Assembly (NCBI GenBank): GCA_021770925.1 | Contig: JAETPY010000022.1 | Span: forward strand, 1 to 35,174 | Origin: Erysipelotrichaceae bacterium | Lineage (GTDB): Bacteria; Bacillota_I; Bacilli_A; Erysipelotrichales; Coprobacillaceae | Reading direction: 5' to 3' | DNA: 35,174 bases | In this document: positions 1 through 12,362 of the stretch, piece after piece | Layout of the letters: each line of letters opens with the position of its first letter | Position numbering within the stretch: the first letter of the stretch is position 1 | The notes under the pieces: generated by a model | The model's database searches: none | What the model was told of the DNA's origin: nothing | Seen by the model: only the letters and a program-made list of their open reading frames with translations | Made by a program: the position numbers and the translations under genes

Positions 1-52
1 ATAATATTTCTAACACTTTTTTGGCCACATAAAAATATCCAGTCAATACATG

Positions 53-82
53 TACCCTTATAGTTGGGTATTTTTATTTTTA
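53..82 (+). terminator. Weak intrinsic terminator for a gene left of the window
   Basis: TACCC (53-57) can pair with GGGTA (66-70) around an 8-base loop and is followed by a run rich in T (71-80). It would end a plus-strand transcript entering from outside the window, convergent with tuf. The stem is only 5 bp, so this is tentative. Confidence 0.35.
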
Positions 83-108
83 CCTAAACGAATCGAAATT
101 CCTATTAG

Positions 109-135
109 ATAAAAAAGAAAGCCTTAACGGCTTTC
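109..135 (-). terminator. Intrinsic terminator of tuf
   Basis: On the minus strand GAAAGCC (135-129) pairs with GGCTTTC (123-117) around GTTAA, followed by a T run (116-111). It lies 17 bases after the tuf stop codon and closes the ribosomal cluster. Confidence 0.9.
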
Positions 136-151
136 TAATTAACTTGATACA

Positions 152-1336
152 TTATTCAATAATATCAGAAATATTTCCAGAACCTACTGTTCTACCACCT
201 TCACGGATTGAGAATTTAGTTCCTTTTTCAATTGCGATTGGTGCAATTAATTCTACAGTTAACTCAACATTATCTCCAGGCATAACCATTTCTACACCAT
301 CTGGTAATTGAATTACACCAGTTACATCAGTAGTTCTGAAGTAGAATTGTGGTCTGTAGTTAGCGAAGAAAGGAGTATGACGTCCACCTTCATCTTTACT
401 TAAGATATATACTTGAGATTTAAATTTTTTGTGTGGATTAACTGATCCAGGTTTAGCTAAAACTTGCCCACGTTGGATTTGATCACGGTTAATACCTCTT
501 AATAAAACCCCTACGTTATCTCCAGATTCAGCATAATCTAATAATTTACGGAACATTTCGATACCAGTAGCAACTGTATTTTGAGTTTCATGAATACCAA
601 CGATTTCAAGAGGATCGTTTAATTTTAATTGTCCACGTTCAACACGTCCAGTAGCAACTGTACCACGTCCAGTAATAGTAAATACATCTTCTACTGGCAT
701 TAAGAATGGTTTATCAGTATCTCTAGTTGGAGTTGGGATATAAGTATCTACAGCTTCCATTAACTCATGAATAGCTGGAACCCATTTTGGATCTCCTTCT
801 AAAGCTTTCAATGCAGAACCACGGATAACTGGAGTGTCATCACCTGGGAAATCATATTCGCTTAATAATTCACGAACTTCCATTTCTACTAAGTCTAATA
901 ATTCTTCGTCATCAACCATATCACATTTATTCAAGAATACAATGATATAAGGTACACCTACTTGACGAGATAATAAGATATGTTCTCTTGTTTGAGGCAT
1001 AGGCCCATCTGTTGCAGCAACTACTAAGATAGCTCCATCCATTTGTGCAGCACCAGTAATCATGTTTTTGATATAGTCGGCATGACCTGGACAGTCAACA
1101 TGTGCATAGTGACGAGTAGCTGTTTGATACTCAACGTGTGCTGTGTTGATTGTAATACCACGTTCTTTTTCTTCTGGAGCAGCATCAATTGATGCATAAT
1201 CCATAGCTTGTGCTTGTCCTTCTTTTGATAAAACTGTTGTAATAGCAGCAGTTAATGTTGTTTTACCATGGTCAACGTGACCAATAGTTCCGATATTTAC
1301 ATGCGCTTTAGAGCGGTCAAATTTTTCCTTAGCCAT
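152..1336 (-). CDS. tuf: Translation elongation factor Tu
   Basis: EF-Tu is the GTPase that carries aminoacyl-tRNA to the ribosomal A site in the cytoplasm. The 394-residue protein has the usual family length. It shows the P-loop GHVDHGKTT at residues 19-27, the switch II DCPGH motif, the guanine-specificity motif NKCD, and then the two beta-barrel domains with the conserved [12 protein letters not shown] stretch. The ATG at 1336 follows the ribosome binding site AGGAGG. It is the last gene of the rpsL-rpsG-fusA-tuf string, 84 bp after fusA, and has a candidate promoter of its own in that gap plus a strong terminator behind it, so it can be expressed above the rest of the operon. Nothing looks abnormal. 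Confidence 0.98.
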   Translation of the reverse strand: MAKEKFDRSKAHVNIGTIGHVDHGKTTLTAAITTVLSKEGQAQAMDYASIDAAPEEKERGITINTAHVEYQTATRHYAHVDCPGHADYIKNMITGAAQMDGAILVVAATDGPMPQTREHILLSRQVGVPYIIVFLNKCDMVDDEELLDLVEMEVRELLSEYDFPGDDTPVIRGSALKALEGDPKWVPAIHELMEAVDTYIPTPTRDTDKPFLMPVEDVFTITGRGTVATGRVERGQLKLNDPLEIVGIHETQNTVATGIEMFRKLLDYAESGDNVGVLLRGINRDQIQRGQVLAKPGSVNPHKKFKSQVYILSKDEGGRHTPFFANYRPQFYFRTTDVTGVIQLPDGVEMVMPGDNVELTVELIAPIAIEKGTKFSIREGGRTVGSGNISDIIE

Positions 1337-1373
1337 TTAAGGTTCCTCCTAATTTATATTTTTGTACATATAC

Positions 1374-1402
1374 ATTCTAATTTATTTACTTGAAAAAATC
1401 AA
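1374..1402 (-). promoter_or_regulatory. Candidate sigma-A promoter of tuf
   Basis: Minus-strand TTGATT (1402-1397) and TAGAAT (1379-1374) are separated by 17 bp. They lie in the fusA-tuf gap, about 40 bases before the tuf start. This fits the common arrangement in which tuf has an extra promoter besides readthrough from fusA. Confidence 0.55.
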
Positions 1403-1420
1403 TAAGATTTTAACTAGAGA

Positions 1421-3496
1421 CTAATCGTTTCCACCGTTTTTCTTAATAATTTCTTCTCTTATAGATTTAGGTACAGGTTCATATCTATCAAATCTCATAG
1501 TATAGTTACCTCGACCTTGAGTAAACGAACGCAAATCTGTTGCATATCCAAACATTTCTGATAAAGGTACAGATGCCTGAACAGAAACTGCATTTCCTCT
1601 TTCTTCTTGTCCTTCAATCATACCACGACGTGATGATACATCACCCATTACACTACCTAAATATTCAGCCGGAGCAACGACCTCCACAGCCATGATTGGT
1701 TCTAAAATTACTGGAGCACATTTTTTTCCGGCAGCTTTAAGTGCTAAGCTCGCAGCTACTTTATATGCCATCTCTGATGAATCGACATCATGGTATGATC
1801 CATCAAACAATGTAGCTTTAACATCTAATACTGGATATCCAGCAATCATTCCTGTTTCTAGAGCGTCTTCTAGCCCCACTTTAACTGAATTGATATATTC
1901 TCTAGGTACCGCACCACCAACAACTGCATCAACGAATTCAAACCCTTTACCTTCATTAGGCTCAAATTTGATCCAAACATGACCATATTGTCCACGACCA
2001 CCTGATTGCTTAACATATTTACCTTCACAATCAGCCGTTTGAGTAATTGTTTCACGATAAGCAACTTGTGGAGCACCTACATTTGCTTCAACTTTAAATT
2101 CTCTTTTTAAACGGTCAACGATTACATCTAAGTGTAATTCACCCATACCAGCAATTACAGTATCTCCAGTTTCAGGATTTGTGTAAGTTTTAAATGTTGG
2201 ATCTTCTTCAGCAAGTTTTGATAGCCCAGTACCAAGTTTGTCTTGATCTTGTTTTGTTTTTGGTTCAATAGCAAGTTCAATAACCGGTTCAGGGAATTCC
2301 ATCTTTTCAAGAATAACGAAGTTCTTTTCGTCACAAATAGTATCACCAGTTGTTGTATTTTTAAAACCTACTGCAGCAGCAATATCTCCTGCATACACAG
2401 TGCTAATTTCATTACGTTTATTAGCATGCATTTGTAAAATACGTCCTAAACGTTCTTTTTTGTCTTTTGTAGAGTTTAATACATAACTTCCAGCTTCAGC
2501 AGTACCTGAGTAAACACGGAAGAATGTTAATTTACCTACAAATGGATCAGCCATAATTTTGAAAGCTAATGCTGCGAATGGTTCCTCATCAGAAGCGTGT
2601 CTTTCAATTTCGTTATCATTTTCATCAATACCTTTAATTGATGGAATATCAGTAGGTGCAGGTAAGAAATCAATAACTGCATCTAGCATTGGTTGAACAC
2701 CTTTATCTTTATAAGCAGATCCACATAAAACAGGGAATAGTTCAACTGCTAAAACCCCTTTACGGATAGCTGATTTGATTTCAGCTTCAGTTGGCTCTTC
2801 ACCTTCTAAAACTTTCATCAATAAATCATCATCATAAGAAGCAGCAGAATCTAACATTTTAGCACGATATTCTTCTGCTTGTGCCATATATTCTTCAGGA
2901 ATATCTTTGTAAACAACATTTTCACCTTTATCTCCTTCAAAATATACTGCTTTCATTTTAATTAAATCAATAACACCTTCAAATGTATCTTCAGCACCTA
3001 TTGGCAACTGAATAGCTACACCTTCAACACCTAATCTTTTCTTTAAAGACTCTACAGACATAATGAAGTCTGCCCCAGTAGCATCCATTTTATTACAGAA
3101 TACAATACGTGGTACTCCATAAGTTGTAGCTTGACGCCAAACTGTTTCAGTTTGAGGCTCAACACCTGCCTTTGAATCTAATACAGTAACTGCACCATCT
3201 AATACACGCAATGACCGTTCAACTTCCACAGTGAAATCAACATGGCCTGGTGTATCGATAATATTAACACGATATCCATTCCATTGTGCAGTTGTTGCTG
3301 CAGAAGTAATTGTGATACCACGTTCTTGTTCTTGTTCCATCCAGTCCATTTGAGAAGCACCTTCATGAGTTTCTCCAATTTTATGGATTTTTCCTGTGTA
3401 ATAAAGAACACGTTCAGTTGTTGTTGTTTTACCAGCATCAATATGAGCCATGATTCCAATATTACGAGTTTTATCTAACGAGAATTCACGAGACAT
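1421..3496 (-). CDS. fusA: Translation elongation factor G
   Basis: EF-G is the GTPase that drives translocation of tRNA and mRNA on the ribosome and helps recycle ribosomes. The 691-residue product has the normal length. It shows the P-loop AHIDAGKTT at residues 17-25, the DTPGHVDFT switch II motif and the NKMD specificity motif, then domains II-V including the [11 protein letters not shown] stretch of domain IV. The ATG at 3496 is preceded by AAGGAG. It sits 33 bp after rpsG in the conserved str-type operon and has no terminator before it, so it should be cotranscribed with rpsL and rpsG. Confidence 0.98.
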   Translation of the reverse strand: MSREFSLDKTRNIGIMAHIDAGKTTTTERVLYYTGKIHKIGETHEGASQMDWMEQEQERGITITSAATTAQWNGYRVNIIDTPGHVDFTVEVERSLRVLDGAVTVLDSKAGVEPQTETVWRQATTYGVPRIVFCNKMDATGADFIMSVESLKKRLGVEGVAIQLPIGAEDTFEGVIDLIKMKAVYFEGDKGENVVYKDIPEEYMAQAEEYRAKMLDSAASYDDDLLMKVLEGEEPTEAEIKSAIRKGVLAVELFPVLCGSAYKDKGVQPMLDAVIDFLPAPTDIPSIKGIDENDNEIERHASDEEPFAALAFKIMADPFVGKLTFFRVYSGTAEAGSYVLNSTKDKKERLGRILQMHANKRNEISTVYAGDIAAAVGFKNTTTGDTICDEKNFVILEKMEFPEPVIELAIEPKTKQDQDKLGTGLSKLAEEDPTFKTYTNPETGDTVIAGMGELHLDVIVDRLKREFKVEANVGAPQVAYRETITQTADCEGKYVKQSGGRGQYGHVWIKFEPNEGKGFEFVDAVVGGAVPREYINSVKVGLEDALETGMIAGYPVLDVKATLFDGSYHDVDSSEMAYKVAASLALKAAGKKCAPVILEPIMAVEVVAPAEYLGSVMGDVSSRRGMIEGQEERGNAVSVQASVPLSEMFGYATDLRSFTQGRGNYTMRFDRYEPVPKSIREEIIKKNGGND

Positions 3497-3529
3497 AATT
3501 TTTCTCCTTTCTTAATTTTTTATTGAAAA

Positions 3530-4000
3530 TTACCAACGGAAATGAGCAAACGCTTTATTAGCTTCTGCCATTTTATGTGTATCTTCTTTCTTCTTAACAG
3601 ATGCTCCAGATCCATTAGAAGCATCAATAATTTCATTAGCTAAACGATCAACCATTGTATTTTCATTTCTTAAACGCGAATAATTTACTAACCATCTTAA
3701 TCCTAAAGTCATTCTTCTTTCACCAGATACTTCTACTGGTACTTGGTAGTTAGCCCCACCAATACGTCTAACTTTAAGTTCAAGAACTGGCATAATATTG
3801 TTAATTGCTTGATCAAAAACTTCCATTGCTGGATTTCCAGTTTTTTCTTCAACTTTTTTAAATGCATCATATAAGATGTTTTGCGCTACACCTTTTTTTC
3901 CATCAAGCATAATGTTGTTGATTAATTTAGATACAGTTTTTGAATTGTATACTGGATCAGGTAGAACGTCTCTTTTAGCAACTTGACCTTTTCTTGCCAT
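3530..4000 (-). CDS. rpsG: 30S ribosomal protein S7
   Basis: S7 nucleates assembly of the 30S head by binding the 3' major domain of 16S rRNA. The 156-residue protein matches the family length and begins [12 protein letters not shown]. It carries the conserved PDPVYNS segment, the [14 protein letters not shown] stretch and the C-terminal [21 protein letters not shown] block. The ATG at 4000 is preceded by AGGAGG. It is 27 bp after rpsL and 33 bp before fusA, in the standard order, and shares the promoter at 4535-4563. Confidence 0.98.
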   Translation of the reverse strand: MARKGQVAKRDVLPDPVYNSKTVSKLINNIMLDGKKGVAQNILYDAFKKVEEKTGNPAMEVFDQAINNIMPVLELKVRRIGGANYQVPVEVSGERRMTLGLRWLVNYSRLRNENTMVDRLANEIIDASNGSGASVKKKEDTHKMAEANKAFAHFRW

Positions 4001-4027
4001 TTAATTTTCCTCCTATACTTGATTTTC

Positions 4028-4441
4028 TTAAGCTTTTGGTTTCTTAGCACCATATCTAGAACGGCCTTGTTTACGATTATTAACTCCAGCACAGTCCATA
4101 GTACCACGTACAATATGGTAACGAACCCCTGGTAAATCCTTAACACGACCACCACGAATTAAAACAACACTATGTTCTTGTAAGTTATGTCCAATTCCTG
4201 GAATATATGCAGTTACTTCCATACCATTTGATAATCTAACACGGGCATATTTACGTAAAGCAGAGTTAGGTTTTTTAGGTGTCATGGTAGCAACACGAGT
4301 ACAAACACCACGTTTTTGAGGTGAGTTAGTTATAGTTGGCTTTTTAGCCAATGAGTTAAACCCTCTGTTCAACGCTGGTGATTTTGATTTTGTAGTTTTG
4401 TCGGTACGACCTTGTCTTACTAATTGATTAATAGTAGGCAT
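4028..4441 (-). CDS. rpsL: 30S ribosomal protein S12
   Basis: S12 lies in the decoding centre of the 30S subunit and governs translational accuracy. The start is the ATG at 4441 ([12 protein letters not shown]), preceded by AAGGAG. The frame stays open to 4519, but that extension lies in the 5' leader and contains a hairpin, so it is rejected. The product is 137 residues. The [11 protein letters not shown] and [14 protein letters not shown] loops, whose lysines are classical streptomycin-resistance sites, look wild type. It is first in the rpsL-rpsG-fusA transcript. Confidence 0.97.
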   Translation of the reverse strand: MPTINQLVRQGRTDKTTKSKSPALNRGFNSLAKKPTITNSPQKRGVCTRVATMTPKKPNSALRKYARVRLSNGMEVTAYIPGIGHNLQEHSVVLIRGGRVKDLPGVRYHIVRGTMDCAGVNNRKQGRSRYGAKKPKA

Positions 4442-4508
4442 TACTTTTCTCCTTTCTTCCATATTCAAACACACAATACCGAGTGTTTCATATTTCGTAA
4501 TAAACAAC

Positions 4509-4563
4509 GCGCCCCACAACGGGCACCGTAGATTATAATAATCTATTTATCTTGGCATGTCAA
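4509..4563 (-). promoter_or_regulatory. Strong promoter and leader hairpin of the rpsL operon
   Basis: On the minus strand a consensus -35 TTGACA (4563-4558) and -10 TATTAT (4540-4535) are separated by 17 bp. The predicted RNA would start near 4528 and begin almost at once with a GC-rich hairpin: GTGCCC (4526-4521) pairing with GGGCGC (4514-4509) around a 6-base loop. The hairpin may stabilise the 5' end or have a regulatory role; no known ribosomal-protein operator is recognised in it. Confidence 0.85.
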
Positions 4564-4933
4564 CACATTTTTTATTTTTATCATAAATATTACATTTTAC
4601 TATATATAATATTTTGACACTTTCTTTACTCTAATCATATTTTAAATATAAAAACAATTATTCTAAATAACTATAATCATTTAACTCTCCTATAAGCATT
4701 AATATTTAAAATTTTCTATCAAACATCAAAATGCTATTAAATAATTATTTGACATGACACTTTTTTCATTTCAATCCCCTTCAACAACAATATATTAATG
4801 AAATTATCTTGCCAAAAGCAAATATATCAATTTTATCAAATCATCAATATCTTTCCAGCTTTATACAAAAAAATCCATTATACTCAAATTAATTCTACTT
4901 TTTAAACTTTTATACACTGCCATTAAAACAACA
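4564..4933. other. AT-rich intergenic stretch, no gene seen
   Basis: This space lies between the rpoC terminator and the rpsL promoter. B. subtilis carries the L7Ae-like rplGB (ybxF) gene in this interval, but no such frame is present here. No start codon with a convincing ribosome binding site, RNA gene or repeat was recognised. Confidence 0.6.
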
Positions 4934-4963
4934 GAAAAAACAAGCAGGATTATTCTGCTTGTT
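4934..4963 (-). terminator. Intrinsic terminator overlapping the rpoC stop codon
   Basis: Minus-strand AACAAGCAG (4963-4955) pairs perfectly with CTGCTTGTT (4947-4939), followed by a T run (to 4935). The left arm is made of the last sense codons of rpoC and the TAA stop lies in the loop, so terminating ribosomes would cover the hairpin. Confidence 0.9.
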
Positions 4964-7900
4964 CTAATATTTCACTATCTTCGGATGTAATAACTGTTTC
5001 ACTCACACCTTCATCAAATTCCTTCTGAGCTGCTTCAAAAGCTTCCTCAGCTTCACGAGCTAAAGTTTCTGGCGACTTTAACGGTCCACGAAGTCCTGTT
5101 CCAGCTGGTAATAATTTACCTATTAAAACATTCTCTTTTAATCCCTTTAACAAGTCCTTTTTACCTTTAATTGAAGCATCAGTTAAAATTTTTGTAGTTT
5201 CCTGGAACGATGCAGCTGATAAGAAAGATTCTGTTTCAAGAGATGCTTTAGTAATCCCAAGTAATACTGGTCTAGCAACAGCAGGGTGTTTACCTGATCT
5301 TAAAACATCTCGGTTTAATTCAGTGAAAGCATTGATATTAATATTTGTACCAGGCAGGCAACCAGTATCGCCACCTTCAATTACTTTCATCTTTCTTAAC
5401 ATCTGTTTAACAATAATTTCGATGTGTTTGTCAGATATTTCAATCCCTTGAATACGATAAACCTTTTGAACTTCTTTAATAATATAATTTTCAACCGCTT
5501 CAACATCCGCAACTGATAACAACTCTTTTGGATCAATCGAACCTTTGGTAATTTTGTCACCTATATTGATATGATCTCCAAGATCAACTCTAATCTTTGC
5601 ACCATAAGGAGCTAAATAACTACGTGTTTCTAATTTATTAGTAACTACAACTTCCATTCTTCCTGCATTATCAATCAAATCAGTTACTTCTCCTTCAATT
5701 TCACTAATGATTGATTTTGCTTTAGGATTACGAGCCTCAAACAACTCTTGAATACGTGGTAACCCTTGAGTAATATCCGCTCCACCGGCAACTCCTCCAT
5801 CATGGAAAGTACGCATTGTAAGCTGTGTCCCAGGTTCTCCAATTGATTGAGCAGCCATAATCCCTACTGCCTCACCCAATTCAACAACATTACCAGTAGC
5901 TAAATTACGTCCATAACACTTACGACAAACCCCGCCTTTAGCGCTACATCCAAGAACTGAACGAATTTCAACTTCTTTAATACCAGCATTAACAATATCT
6001 TCTGCTATCGCTTCATTAATTAACTCTCCAGCACCAATAAGCATTTCTCTTGTTTCTGGATGAAAAATATCTTTTTGTGAAAAACGTCCTACTAAACGGT
6101 CACGCAATGGCACAATAACAGATTTATCATCATTATTATATAATTCTGTTACAATGAACCCACGATCAGTTCCACAATCTTCTTCAGAAATAATAACTTC
6201 TTGAGCGACATCAACTAGACGTCTTGTTAAATATCCAGAATCAGCGGTCTTTAAAGCTGTATCAGTAGACCCTTTTCGAGCACCATGAGTAGAAATAAAG
6301 AATTCCGACGCTGTTAAACCTTCTCTAAACGATGATTTAATAGGCAACTCAATCGTTTCACCTTTTGGATTCGACATCAAACCACGCATACCAACTAATT
6401 GGGTAAAGTTTGAAAGCGATCCACGCGCCCCAGAATCTGACATAATAAAGATTGGATTTCGATCATCAGCTTCAAATTCTTGACGAACAACTTCCTGAAC
6501 ATCATCTTTTACATCAGTCCATAATTTAATAACATTTTGATATCTTTCAGATTCTGTTAACTTACCTTTGTTATAGAATTTTTTAATTTGTTCAAGTTTC
6601 TCATCCGCCTTTTCAAAAATTTCATATTTAGCTTGAGGAACCTGAATATCATATACAGATACAGTTGTACCAGCGATAGTTGAATAATAAAAACCTTGAT
6701 CTTTTAGTTTATCAAGCATTAAGCTAGTATCGGACATCGCCTGGTGCTTAAATACTTCATCAATGATCTTTCCTAAAGATTTCTTGTTTAACGGCTTGAT
6801 AATTGGCTGATTCTTAATATGTTCTTTTATATTTGTACCCATTGGTACAAAATATTTATCAGGCGTAGCAACTAAATTTTCACTACTTGGATCATTGATA
6901 AATGGGAATTGACCATCAAAAATATCATTAAATAAAATCTTACCAACAGTTGTAATCAGATAACAATTATTTTGGGCTTCTGTAAATGTACTATTATTTA
7001 AAGCCGCTGCCTTAATTGCTACTCTTGTATGCAGCCCTACTATTTTTGCAAAATAAGCATGATCTACTTCATTGCGATCAGCAAAAACTGTTCCTTCACC
7101 AATACCATCTTTATCTTCTAAAGTTAAATAATAATTACCTAAAACCATGTCTTGAGAAGGGGTAACGATTGGTTTACCATCCTTAGGTCCCAAAATATTG
7201 TTTGATCCTAGCATTAATTGACGTGCTTCTTGAATAGCTTCCTCACCTAATGGCACATGGACAGCCATTTGGTCACCATCAAAATCAGCGTTAAATGCAG
7301 GAGTAACCAGCGGATGTAGACGAATTGCTCGTCCTTCTACTAGTTTTGGTTCGAAAGCCTGAATTCCTAATCTATGAAGAGTAGGAGCACGATTTAATAA
7401 TACTGGATGTTGTTTGATAACCTCTTCTACGATCGGCCAGATACGATCATCCATTTTTTCAATTAATCTTTCAGCCGCTTTAATATTAGTCGCTAACTGA
7501 TCTCTTACTAGTCCATTAATTACAAATGGTTTAAATAAATTTAATGCCATTTCACGAGGAATACCACATTGATACATTTTTAAATCTGGACCAACGGCAA
7601 TTACTGAACGTCCTGAATAATCAACACGTTTACCAAGTAAGTTTTGACGGAAACGACCTTGTTTACCCTTTAGTGTATGACTTAAAGATTTTAATGCACG
7701 TCCACCAGCTCCAGTAATAGGTTTAGAACGACGCCCATTATCAATCAATGCATCTACTGCCTCTTGCAACATTCTTTTTTCGTTTTGAACAATAATAGAA
7801 GGTGTACCTAATTCTAACAATTTCTTTAAACGATTATTACGAGTAATAACTCGACGATACAAATCATTTAAATCAGAAGTAGCAAAACGTCCACCATCCA

Positions 7901-8630
7901 ATTGCAGCATTGGACGTAAATCAGGTGGTATTACTGGTAAAGCCTCTAAAATCATCCACTCTGGCTGATTTTCTGAAGATCTAAAAGCTTCAATAGCTTC
8001 TAATCGCTTTAATAATTTTGTTCTTTTTTGACCTTGTGCCTCTTTTAATTCTTTACTTACTTTTTCAAATTCAGAATCAAGATCAACCTGTTTTAATAAT
8101 GTTTGAATTGCTTCAGCCCCAATTTTAGCTTCAAATGTATGTCCAAACTGTTCAAAACATTTACGATAATCTCTTTCAGATAGCACCTGCTTATATTCCA
8201 AAGGTGTACTCCCTTTATCAATAACTACATAAGAAACGAAATAGATGATTTCTTCAAGCTGCTTAGGTGACATATCAAGAATAAGTCCCATTCTTGAAGG
8301 AATTCCCTTTAAGTACCAAATATGAGCTATAGGTGTTGCCAATTCAATATGTCCCATTCTTTCACGACGTACAGCTGATTTCGTTACCTCAACACCACAT
8401 CGATCACAAACAACCCCTTTATAACGTACTTTCTTATATTTTCCACAGCTACATTCCCAATCCTTAGAAGGCCCAAAAATTCTTTCACAAAACAATCCGT
8501 CCTTTTCTGGTTTTTGAGAACGATAGTTAATTGTTTCTGGTTTTTTAACTTCACCATAAGACCATTCGCGAATCTTTTGAGGAGAAGCTAAACCAATTTG
8601 AATTGCTGAAAATTTATTTGTATTTGCCAT
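4950..8630 (-). CDS. rpoC: DNA-directed RNA polymerase subunit beta'
   Basis: This is the largest catalytic subunit of RNA polymerase. The 1226-residue product has the usual Firmicute length. The N-terminal zinc site is visible at C60, C62, C75 and C78. The catalytic NADFDGDQ motif, whose three Asp residues (449, 451, 453) bind the active-site magnesium, starts at residue 447. The second zinc cluster (CGTDRGF and [13 protein letters not shown]) and the trigger-loop region [12 protein letters not shown] follow. The ATG at 8630 follows AGGAGG and lies 11 bp after rpoB, so the two subunits are cotranscribed and probably translationally coupled. The C-terminal tail is acidic ([11 protein letters not shown]). 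Confidence 0.98.
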   Translation of the reverse strand: MANTNKFSAIQIGLASPQKIREWSYGEVKKPETINYRSQKPEKDGLFCERIFGPSKDWECSCGKYKKVRYKGVVCDRCGVEVTKSAVRRERMGHIELATPIAHIWYLKGIPSRMGLILDMSPKQLEEIIYFVSYVVIDKGSTPLEYKQVLSERDYRKCFEQFGHTFEAKIGAEAIQTLLKQVDLDSEFEKVSKELKEAQGQKRTKLLKRLEAIEAFRSSENQPEWMILEALPVIPPDLRPMLQLDGGRFATSDLNDLYRRVITRNNRLKKLLELGTPSIIVQNEKRMLQEAVDALIDNGRRSKPITGAGGRALKSLSHTLKGKQGRFRQNLLGKRVDYSGRSVIAVGPDLKMYQCGIPREMALNLFKPFVINGLVRDQLATNIKAAERLIEKMDDRIWPIVEEVIKQHPVLLNRAPTLHRLGIQAFEPKLVEGRAIRLHPLVTPAFNADFDGDQMAVHVPLGEEAIQEARQLMLGSNNILGPKDGKPIVTPSQDMVLGNYYLTLEDKDGIGEGTVFADRNEVDHAYFAKIVGLHTRVAIKAAALNNSTFTEAQNNCYLITTVGKILFNDIFDGQFPFINDPSSENLVATPDKYFVPMGTNIKEHIKNQPIIKPLNKKSLGKIIDEVFKHQAMSDTSLMLDKLKDQGFYYSTIAGTTVSVYDIQVPQAKYEIFEKADEKLEQIKKFYNKGKLTESERYQNVIKLWTDVKDDVQEVVRQEFEADDRNPIFIMSDSGARGSLSNFTQLVGMRGLMSNPKGETIELPIKSSFREGLTASEFFISTHGARKGSTDTALKTADSGYLTRRLVDVAQEVIISEEDCGTDRGFIVTELYNNDDKSVIVPLRDRLVGRFSQKDIFHPETREMLIGAGELINEAIAEDIVNAGIKEVEIRSVLGCSAKGGVCRKCYGRNLATGNVVELGEAVGIMAAQSIGEPGTQLTMRTFHDGGVAGGADITQGLPRIQELFEARNPKAKSIISEIEGEVTDLIDNAGRMEVVVTNKLETRSYLAPYGAKIRVDLGDHINIGDKITKGSIDPKELLSVADVEAVENYIIKEVQKVYRIQGIEISDKHIEIIVKQMLRKMKVIEGGDTGCLPGTNININAFTELNRDVLRSGKHPAVARPVLLGITKASLETESFLSAASFQETTKILTDASIKGKKDLLKGLKENVLIGKLLPAGTGLRGPLKSPETLAREAEEAFEAAQKEFDEGVSETVITSEDSEILEQAE

Positions 8631-8641
8631 CGTTATTCCTC

Positions 8642-11600
8642 CTATAATGATTCACTTTCTTCAAAATCGTCTTCTTCGAAGTCATCAGCTTCGAATTCAT
8701 CCTCTTCACACGTTTCACAATCTTCATCCACTTCTAAATCGTCTTCAACGATTTCCTCAGCTATTTCATCTTCAGTATTTGGAGCTTCAATTACTTCATC
8801 TTTATCAATACTACGAGGGAAGCGATGTTCTTCTTCTTCAATATTACGCATATCTACTTCATTATCATTTTCATCCAATAGACGAATATCTAACGCTAGA
8901 GCTTGTAATTCTTTTTTTAATACCCTAAATGATTCAGGTAGTCCTGGTTCAGGTAATTGCTGTCCTTTAACAATTGCTTCATAAGTTTTAACACGTCCAA
9001 CAACATCATCTGATTTAACAGTTAAAATTTCACGCAATGTATAGGCAGCACCATATGCTTCAAGAGCCCAAACTTCCATTTCTCCAAATCTTTGACCACC
9101 ATTTTGTGCTTTACCACCTAATGGCTGCTGTGTTACCAATGAATATGGTCCTACAGAACGGGCATGCAATTTATCATCAACCATATGAGCTAATTTAATC
9201 ATATACATAATACCGACCGAAATATTATTATCAAAATATTCTCCAGTTCGCCCTGAAATCACTGGCTGTTTACCATCCTTTGACATCCCAGCTTCAGCCA
9301 TAATATCTTCAAGATCACTTGGGTGTAAACCATCAAATGCTGGAGTTGCAATATATAAACCTAACTGACGAGCTGCATAACCTAAATGTAACTCAAGTAC
9401 TTGCCCGATATTCATACGAGAAGGAACCCCTAATGGATTTAACATAATATCTAATGGTGTACCATCTTCTAGATGCGGCATATCTTCAATAGGTAAAATT
9501 TTAGAGATTACCCCTTTATTACCATGGCGCCCTGCCATTTTATCTCCTTCAGAAATTTTTCTTTTTTGCACAATGTATACTTTAACTACCTTATTTACTC
9601 CTGGCTGTAATTCATCACCATTTTTTCTTTCAAACACTTTAATATCATGAACAATTCCAGCCCCGCCATGAGGAACCCTTAATGAATTATCCTTAACCTC
9701 ACGAGACTTTTCACCAAAAATAGCTAATAATAATTTTTCTTCAGCCGAAAGCTCAGCCTGTCCTTTAGGAGTTACTTTACCAACTAAAATATCTCCCTCT
9801 TTAACTTCGGCACCAATCATAATAATACCATCACTATTCAAATTTTTACGAGCTTCATCCCCAACATTAGGAATATCTCGAGTAATTTCCTCAGGTCCTA
9901 ATTTAGTGTCACGGCATTCAATTGCATATTCATCAATATGAATTGAAGTATATACATCTTCCTTCACTAATCTTTCTGACATAATAACCGCATCTTCATA
10001 ATTATATCCATTCCATTCCATGAAACCTACTAATACATTTTGTCCTAAAGCTAATTCCCCTTGTTCCATAGCTGGACCATCAGCAATTACTTGTCCTTTT
10101 AACACCTTTTCTCCAAGGTCAACAATTGGTTTATGATTAATACATGTACCATTATTAGAAATCTTGAATTTAGCCAACCGATAACGATGTTCCACTCCTT
10201 CATTATCTTCTACAATAATTTTTTTTGCATCAACATATTTAACTGTACCATCTTCATGAGCTACTACTGCAGCTCCAGAATCACGTGCAGCCTGATGCTC
10301 CATTCCTGTACCTACAAATGGAGTATGAGGGTTCAACAAAGGTACCGCCTGACGCTGCATATTAGCACCCATCAATGCACGTGTAGCATCATCATTTTCA
10401 AGGAAAGGAATACATGAAGTAGCAACAGAAACGATTTGTTTTGGTGAAATATCAATAAAATCCACCTCTTCACGTTTAGCCATGATATTTTCTCCTAAAT
10501 GACGTGCAATAACCTGATCATCTAAAATAGTCCCAGCTCTATCTGTTTTCACATTAGCTTGAGCAATAATATAATTTTTTTCTTCATCTGCCGTTAAATA
10601 TCGCACATCATCTTCATCAATAACACAGTTATTAACTTTACGGTATGGTGTTTCAATAAATCCATATTGATTAATTTTAGCATAAGATGCTAAAGTTGAA
10701 ATCAATCCGATATTAGGACCTTCTGGTGTTTCAATTGGACAAATTCTACCATAGTGAGATGCATGAACATCACGAACTTCATAACCAGCCCGATCTCGGC
10801 TTAATCCTCCTGGTCCTAATGCAGATAGACGACGTTTATTTGTCAATTCAGCAAGCGGATTGATTTGGTCCATGAATTGAGATAGCTGTGAAGAAGAGAA
10901 AAATTCTTTAATTGCTGCTGTTAAAGGACGAATATTCGTCAATGATTGTGGTGTGATTGAATCCACTTCAGACAATGACATTCTCTCCTTAACAACCCTT
11001 TCCATTCTTGATAATCCAATTCTAAACTGATTTTGTATTAATTCTCCTACTGAACGTACACGTCGATTACCCAAATGATCAATATCATCTAATAATCCAA
11101 TTCGTGCCATTAAATTAACTCGATCTTCAGCAGTTAAATCTAAAGAATTATATATATCAACTAAATTAAACATGTATGAATAAGCAGCAATCATATCAGA
11201 AATAGTAACAAATTTACTATTTAAAGATAGATCTGTTCCAATTACACGCATTTTTTTAATCTTAGTGTCATCAACATAAACATCTAATACTTGAATAACA
11301 CCATTTGATTCTAATCTAGGGTTGGTATTAAGTTCACGAGTATGAGCACCAGCTTCAAGTACTGGTTTTATTACATCAATAATTTCTTGAGTAATCAAAG
11401 TTCCTTCTGGACATACTACATCACCATTAACATCTATCAAATCCTGAGCTAAAATACGTCCTGAAATACGATCTAAAAGACTTAATTTTTTCTTAAATTT
11501 AAAACGTCCAGCTTTAGCTAGATCATAGCGTTTACAGTCGAAAAATTTTGCAAATAATAAGTTATTAGCTCCTTCAAGTGTTGCTGGTTCCCCAGGTCTT

Positions 11601-12319
11601 AATTTATTATAAATTTCAATTAAAGCTTCTTCCATATTTGTTGTATTATCTTTAGCTAAAGTATTCATAATAAACTCATGTTCACCAAAAACATCAATAA
11701 TTTCATCATTACTAGATAAACCTAAAGCTCTTAATAATACAGTTCCTGGCATCTTTCGGTTACGATCGATACGCACATTTAAAACATCCTTAGCATCATT
11801 TTCAAATTCTAGCCAGGTTCCTCTTGATGGTATAATACTACCATTAAATACAGTCTTACCGCTTTTATCTAATGCATCTGCAAAATAAGCACCAGGTGAA
11901 CGAACTAATTGTGATACAATAACACGTTCAGCTCCATTAATGATAAAAGTACCAGAATCTGTCATTAATGGGAAATCTCCCATAAATACTTCTTGTTCCT
12001 TAATTTCACCAGTAGCTGAATTTACTAAACGTAAAGATGCTCGAATTGGAGCTGCATAATTTGCATCTCGATCTTTACTTTCTTCAACTGAATATTTTGC
12101 TTCATCAAATATACAATCTACAAATTCTAACGATAATGTTTCATTAAAGTTAGTGATTGGGTAGATATCTTCAAAAACTTCCTTAATTCCAATTTCTTTA
12201 AACCATTTATACGAATTTGTTTGAATTTCAACTAAATTTGGAAGTTCTAAAGATCCACTAATTCTTGAATAATTCCGACGAGTAATCTTGCTCTTTGCTT
12301 TGGTTATTTTATTTTCCAC
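8642..12319 (-). CDS. rpoB: DNA-directed RNA polymerase subunit beta
   Basis: This is the second catalytic subunit of RNA polymerase and the target of rifampicin. The 1225-residue product starts with GTG at 12319, behind a weak GGGGTGG-type site. The rifampicin region is recognisable ([18 protein letters not shown] then NKRRLSAL) but has Asn494 where E. coli has His526, and Ile where E. coli has Asn518. The essential [12 protein letters not shown]-type loop (here [13 protein letters not shown]) and the [26 protein letters not shown] block are intact. The last 40 or so residues are an extra tail of mostly Asp and Glu containing a CETC pair. It is followed after 11 bp by rpoC and has its own promoter. 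Confidence 0.98.
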   Translation of the reverse strand: MENKITKAKSKITRRNYSRISGSLELPNLVEIQTNSYKWFKEIGIKEVFEDIYPITNFNETLSLEFVDCIFDEAKYSVEESKDRDANYAAPIRASLRLVNSATGEIKEQEVFMGDFPLMTDSGTFIINGAERVIVSQLVRSPGAYFADALDKSGKTVFNGSIIPSRGTWLEFENDAKDVLNVRIDRNRKMPGTVLLRALGLSSNDEIIDVFGEHEFIMNTLAKDNTTNMEEALIEIYNKLRPGEPATLEGANNLLFAKFFDCKRYDLAKAGRFKFKKKLSLLDRISGRILAQDLIDVNGDVVCPEGTLITQEIIDVIKPVLEAGAHTRELNTNPRLESNGVIQVLDVYVDDTKIKKMRVIGTDLSLNSKFVTISDMIAAYSYMFNLVDIYNSLDLTAEDRVNLMARIGLLDDIDHLGNRRVRSVGELIQNQFRIGLSRMERVVKERMSLSEVDSITPQSLTNIRPLTAAIKEFFSSSQLSQFMDQINPLAELTNKRRLSALGPGGLSRDRAGYEVRDVHASHYGRICPIETPEGPNIGLISTLASYAKINQYGFIETPYRKVNNCVIDEDDVRYLTADEEKNYIIAQANVKTDRAGTILDDQVIARHLGENIMAKREEVDFIDISPKQIVSVATSCIPFLENDDATRALMGANMQRQAVPLLNPHTPFVGTGMEHQAARDSGAAVVAHEDGTVKYVDAKKIIVEDNEGVEHRYRLAKFKISNNGTCINHKPIVDLGEKVLKGQVIADGPAMEQGELALGQNVLVGFMEWNGYNYEDAVIMSERLVKEDVYTSIHIDEYAIECRDTKLGPEEITRDIPNVGDEARKNLNSDGIIMIGAEVKEGDILVGKVTPKGQAELSAEEKLLLAIFGEKSREVKDNSLRVPHGGAGIVHDIKVFERKNGDELQPGVNKVVKVYIVQKRKISEGDKMAGRHGNKGVISKILPIEDMPHLEDGTPLDIMLNPLGVPSRMNIGQVLELHLGYAARQLGLYIATPAFDGLHPSDLEDIMAEAGMSKDGKQPVISGRTGEYFDNNISVGIMYMIKLAHMVDDKLHARSVGPYSLVTQQPLGGKAQNGGQRFGEMEVWALEAYGAAYTLREILTVKSDDVVGRVKTYEAIVKGQQLPEPGLPESFRVLKKELQALALDIRLLDENDNEVDMRNIEEEEHRFPRSIDKDEVIEAPNTEDEIAEEIVEDDLEVDEDCETCEEDEFEADDFEEDDFEESESL

Positions 12320-12362
12320 GTATTAATTCCACCCCTTTATTTTTCTCTATCAACATGTTTTA

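Noticed and set aside
1692-1982. Long frames opposite fusA, rplL, rplJ, rplA, rplK, GH3 and others
   Set aside because: They are mirror frames of strongly conserved genes, lack ribosome binding sites and show no domain pattern.
4442-4519. N-terminal extension of S12
   Set aside because: The 26 extra codons lie in the 5' leader and contain the leader hairpin; the ATG at 4441 has the right spacing and the conserved MPTINQL start.
4804-4857. Short coding-like stretch (WKDIDDLIKLIYLLLAR) on the minus strand
   Set aside because: Only 17 codons with stops on both sides and no start; may be a fossil but cannot be supported.
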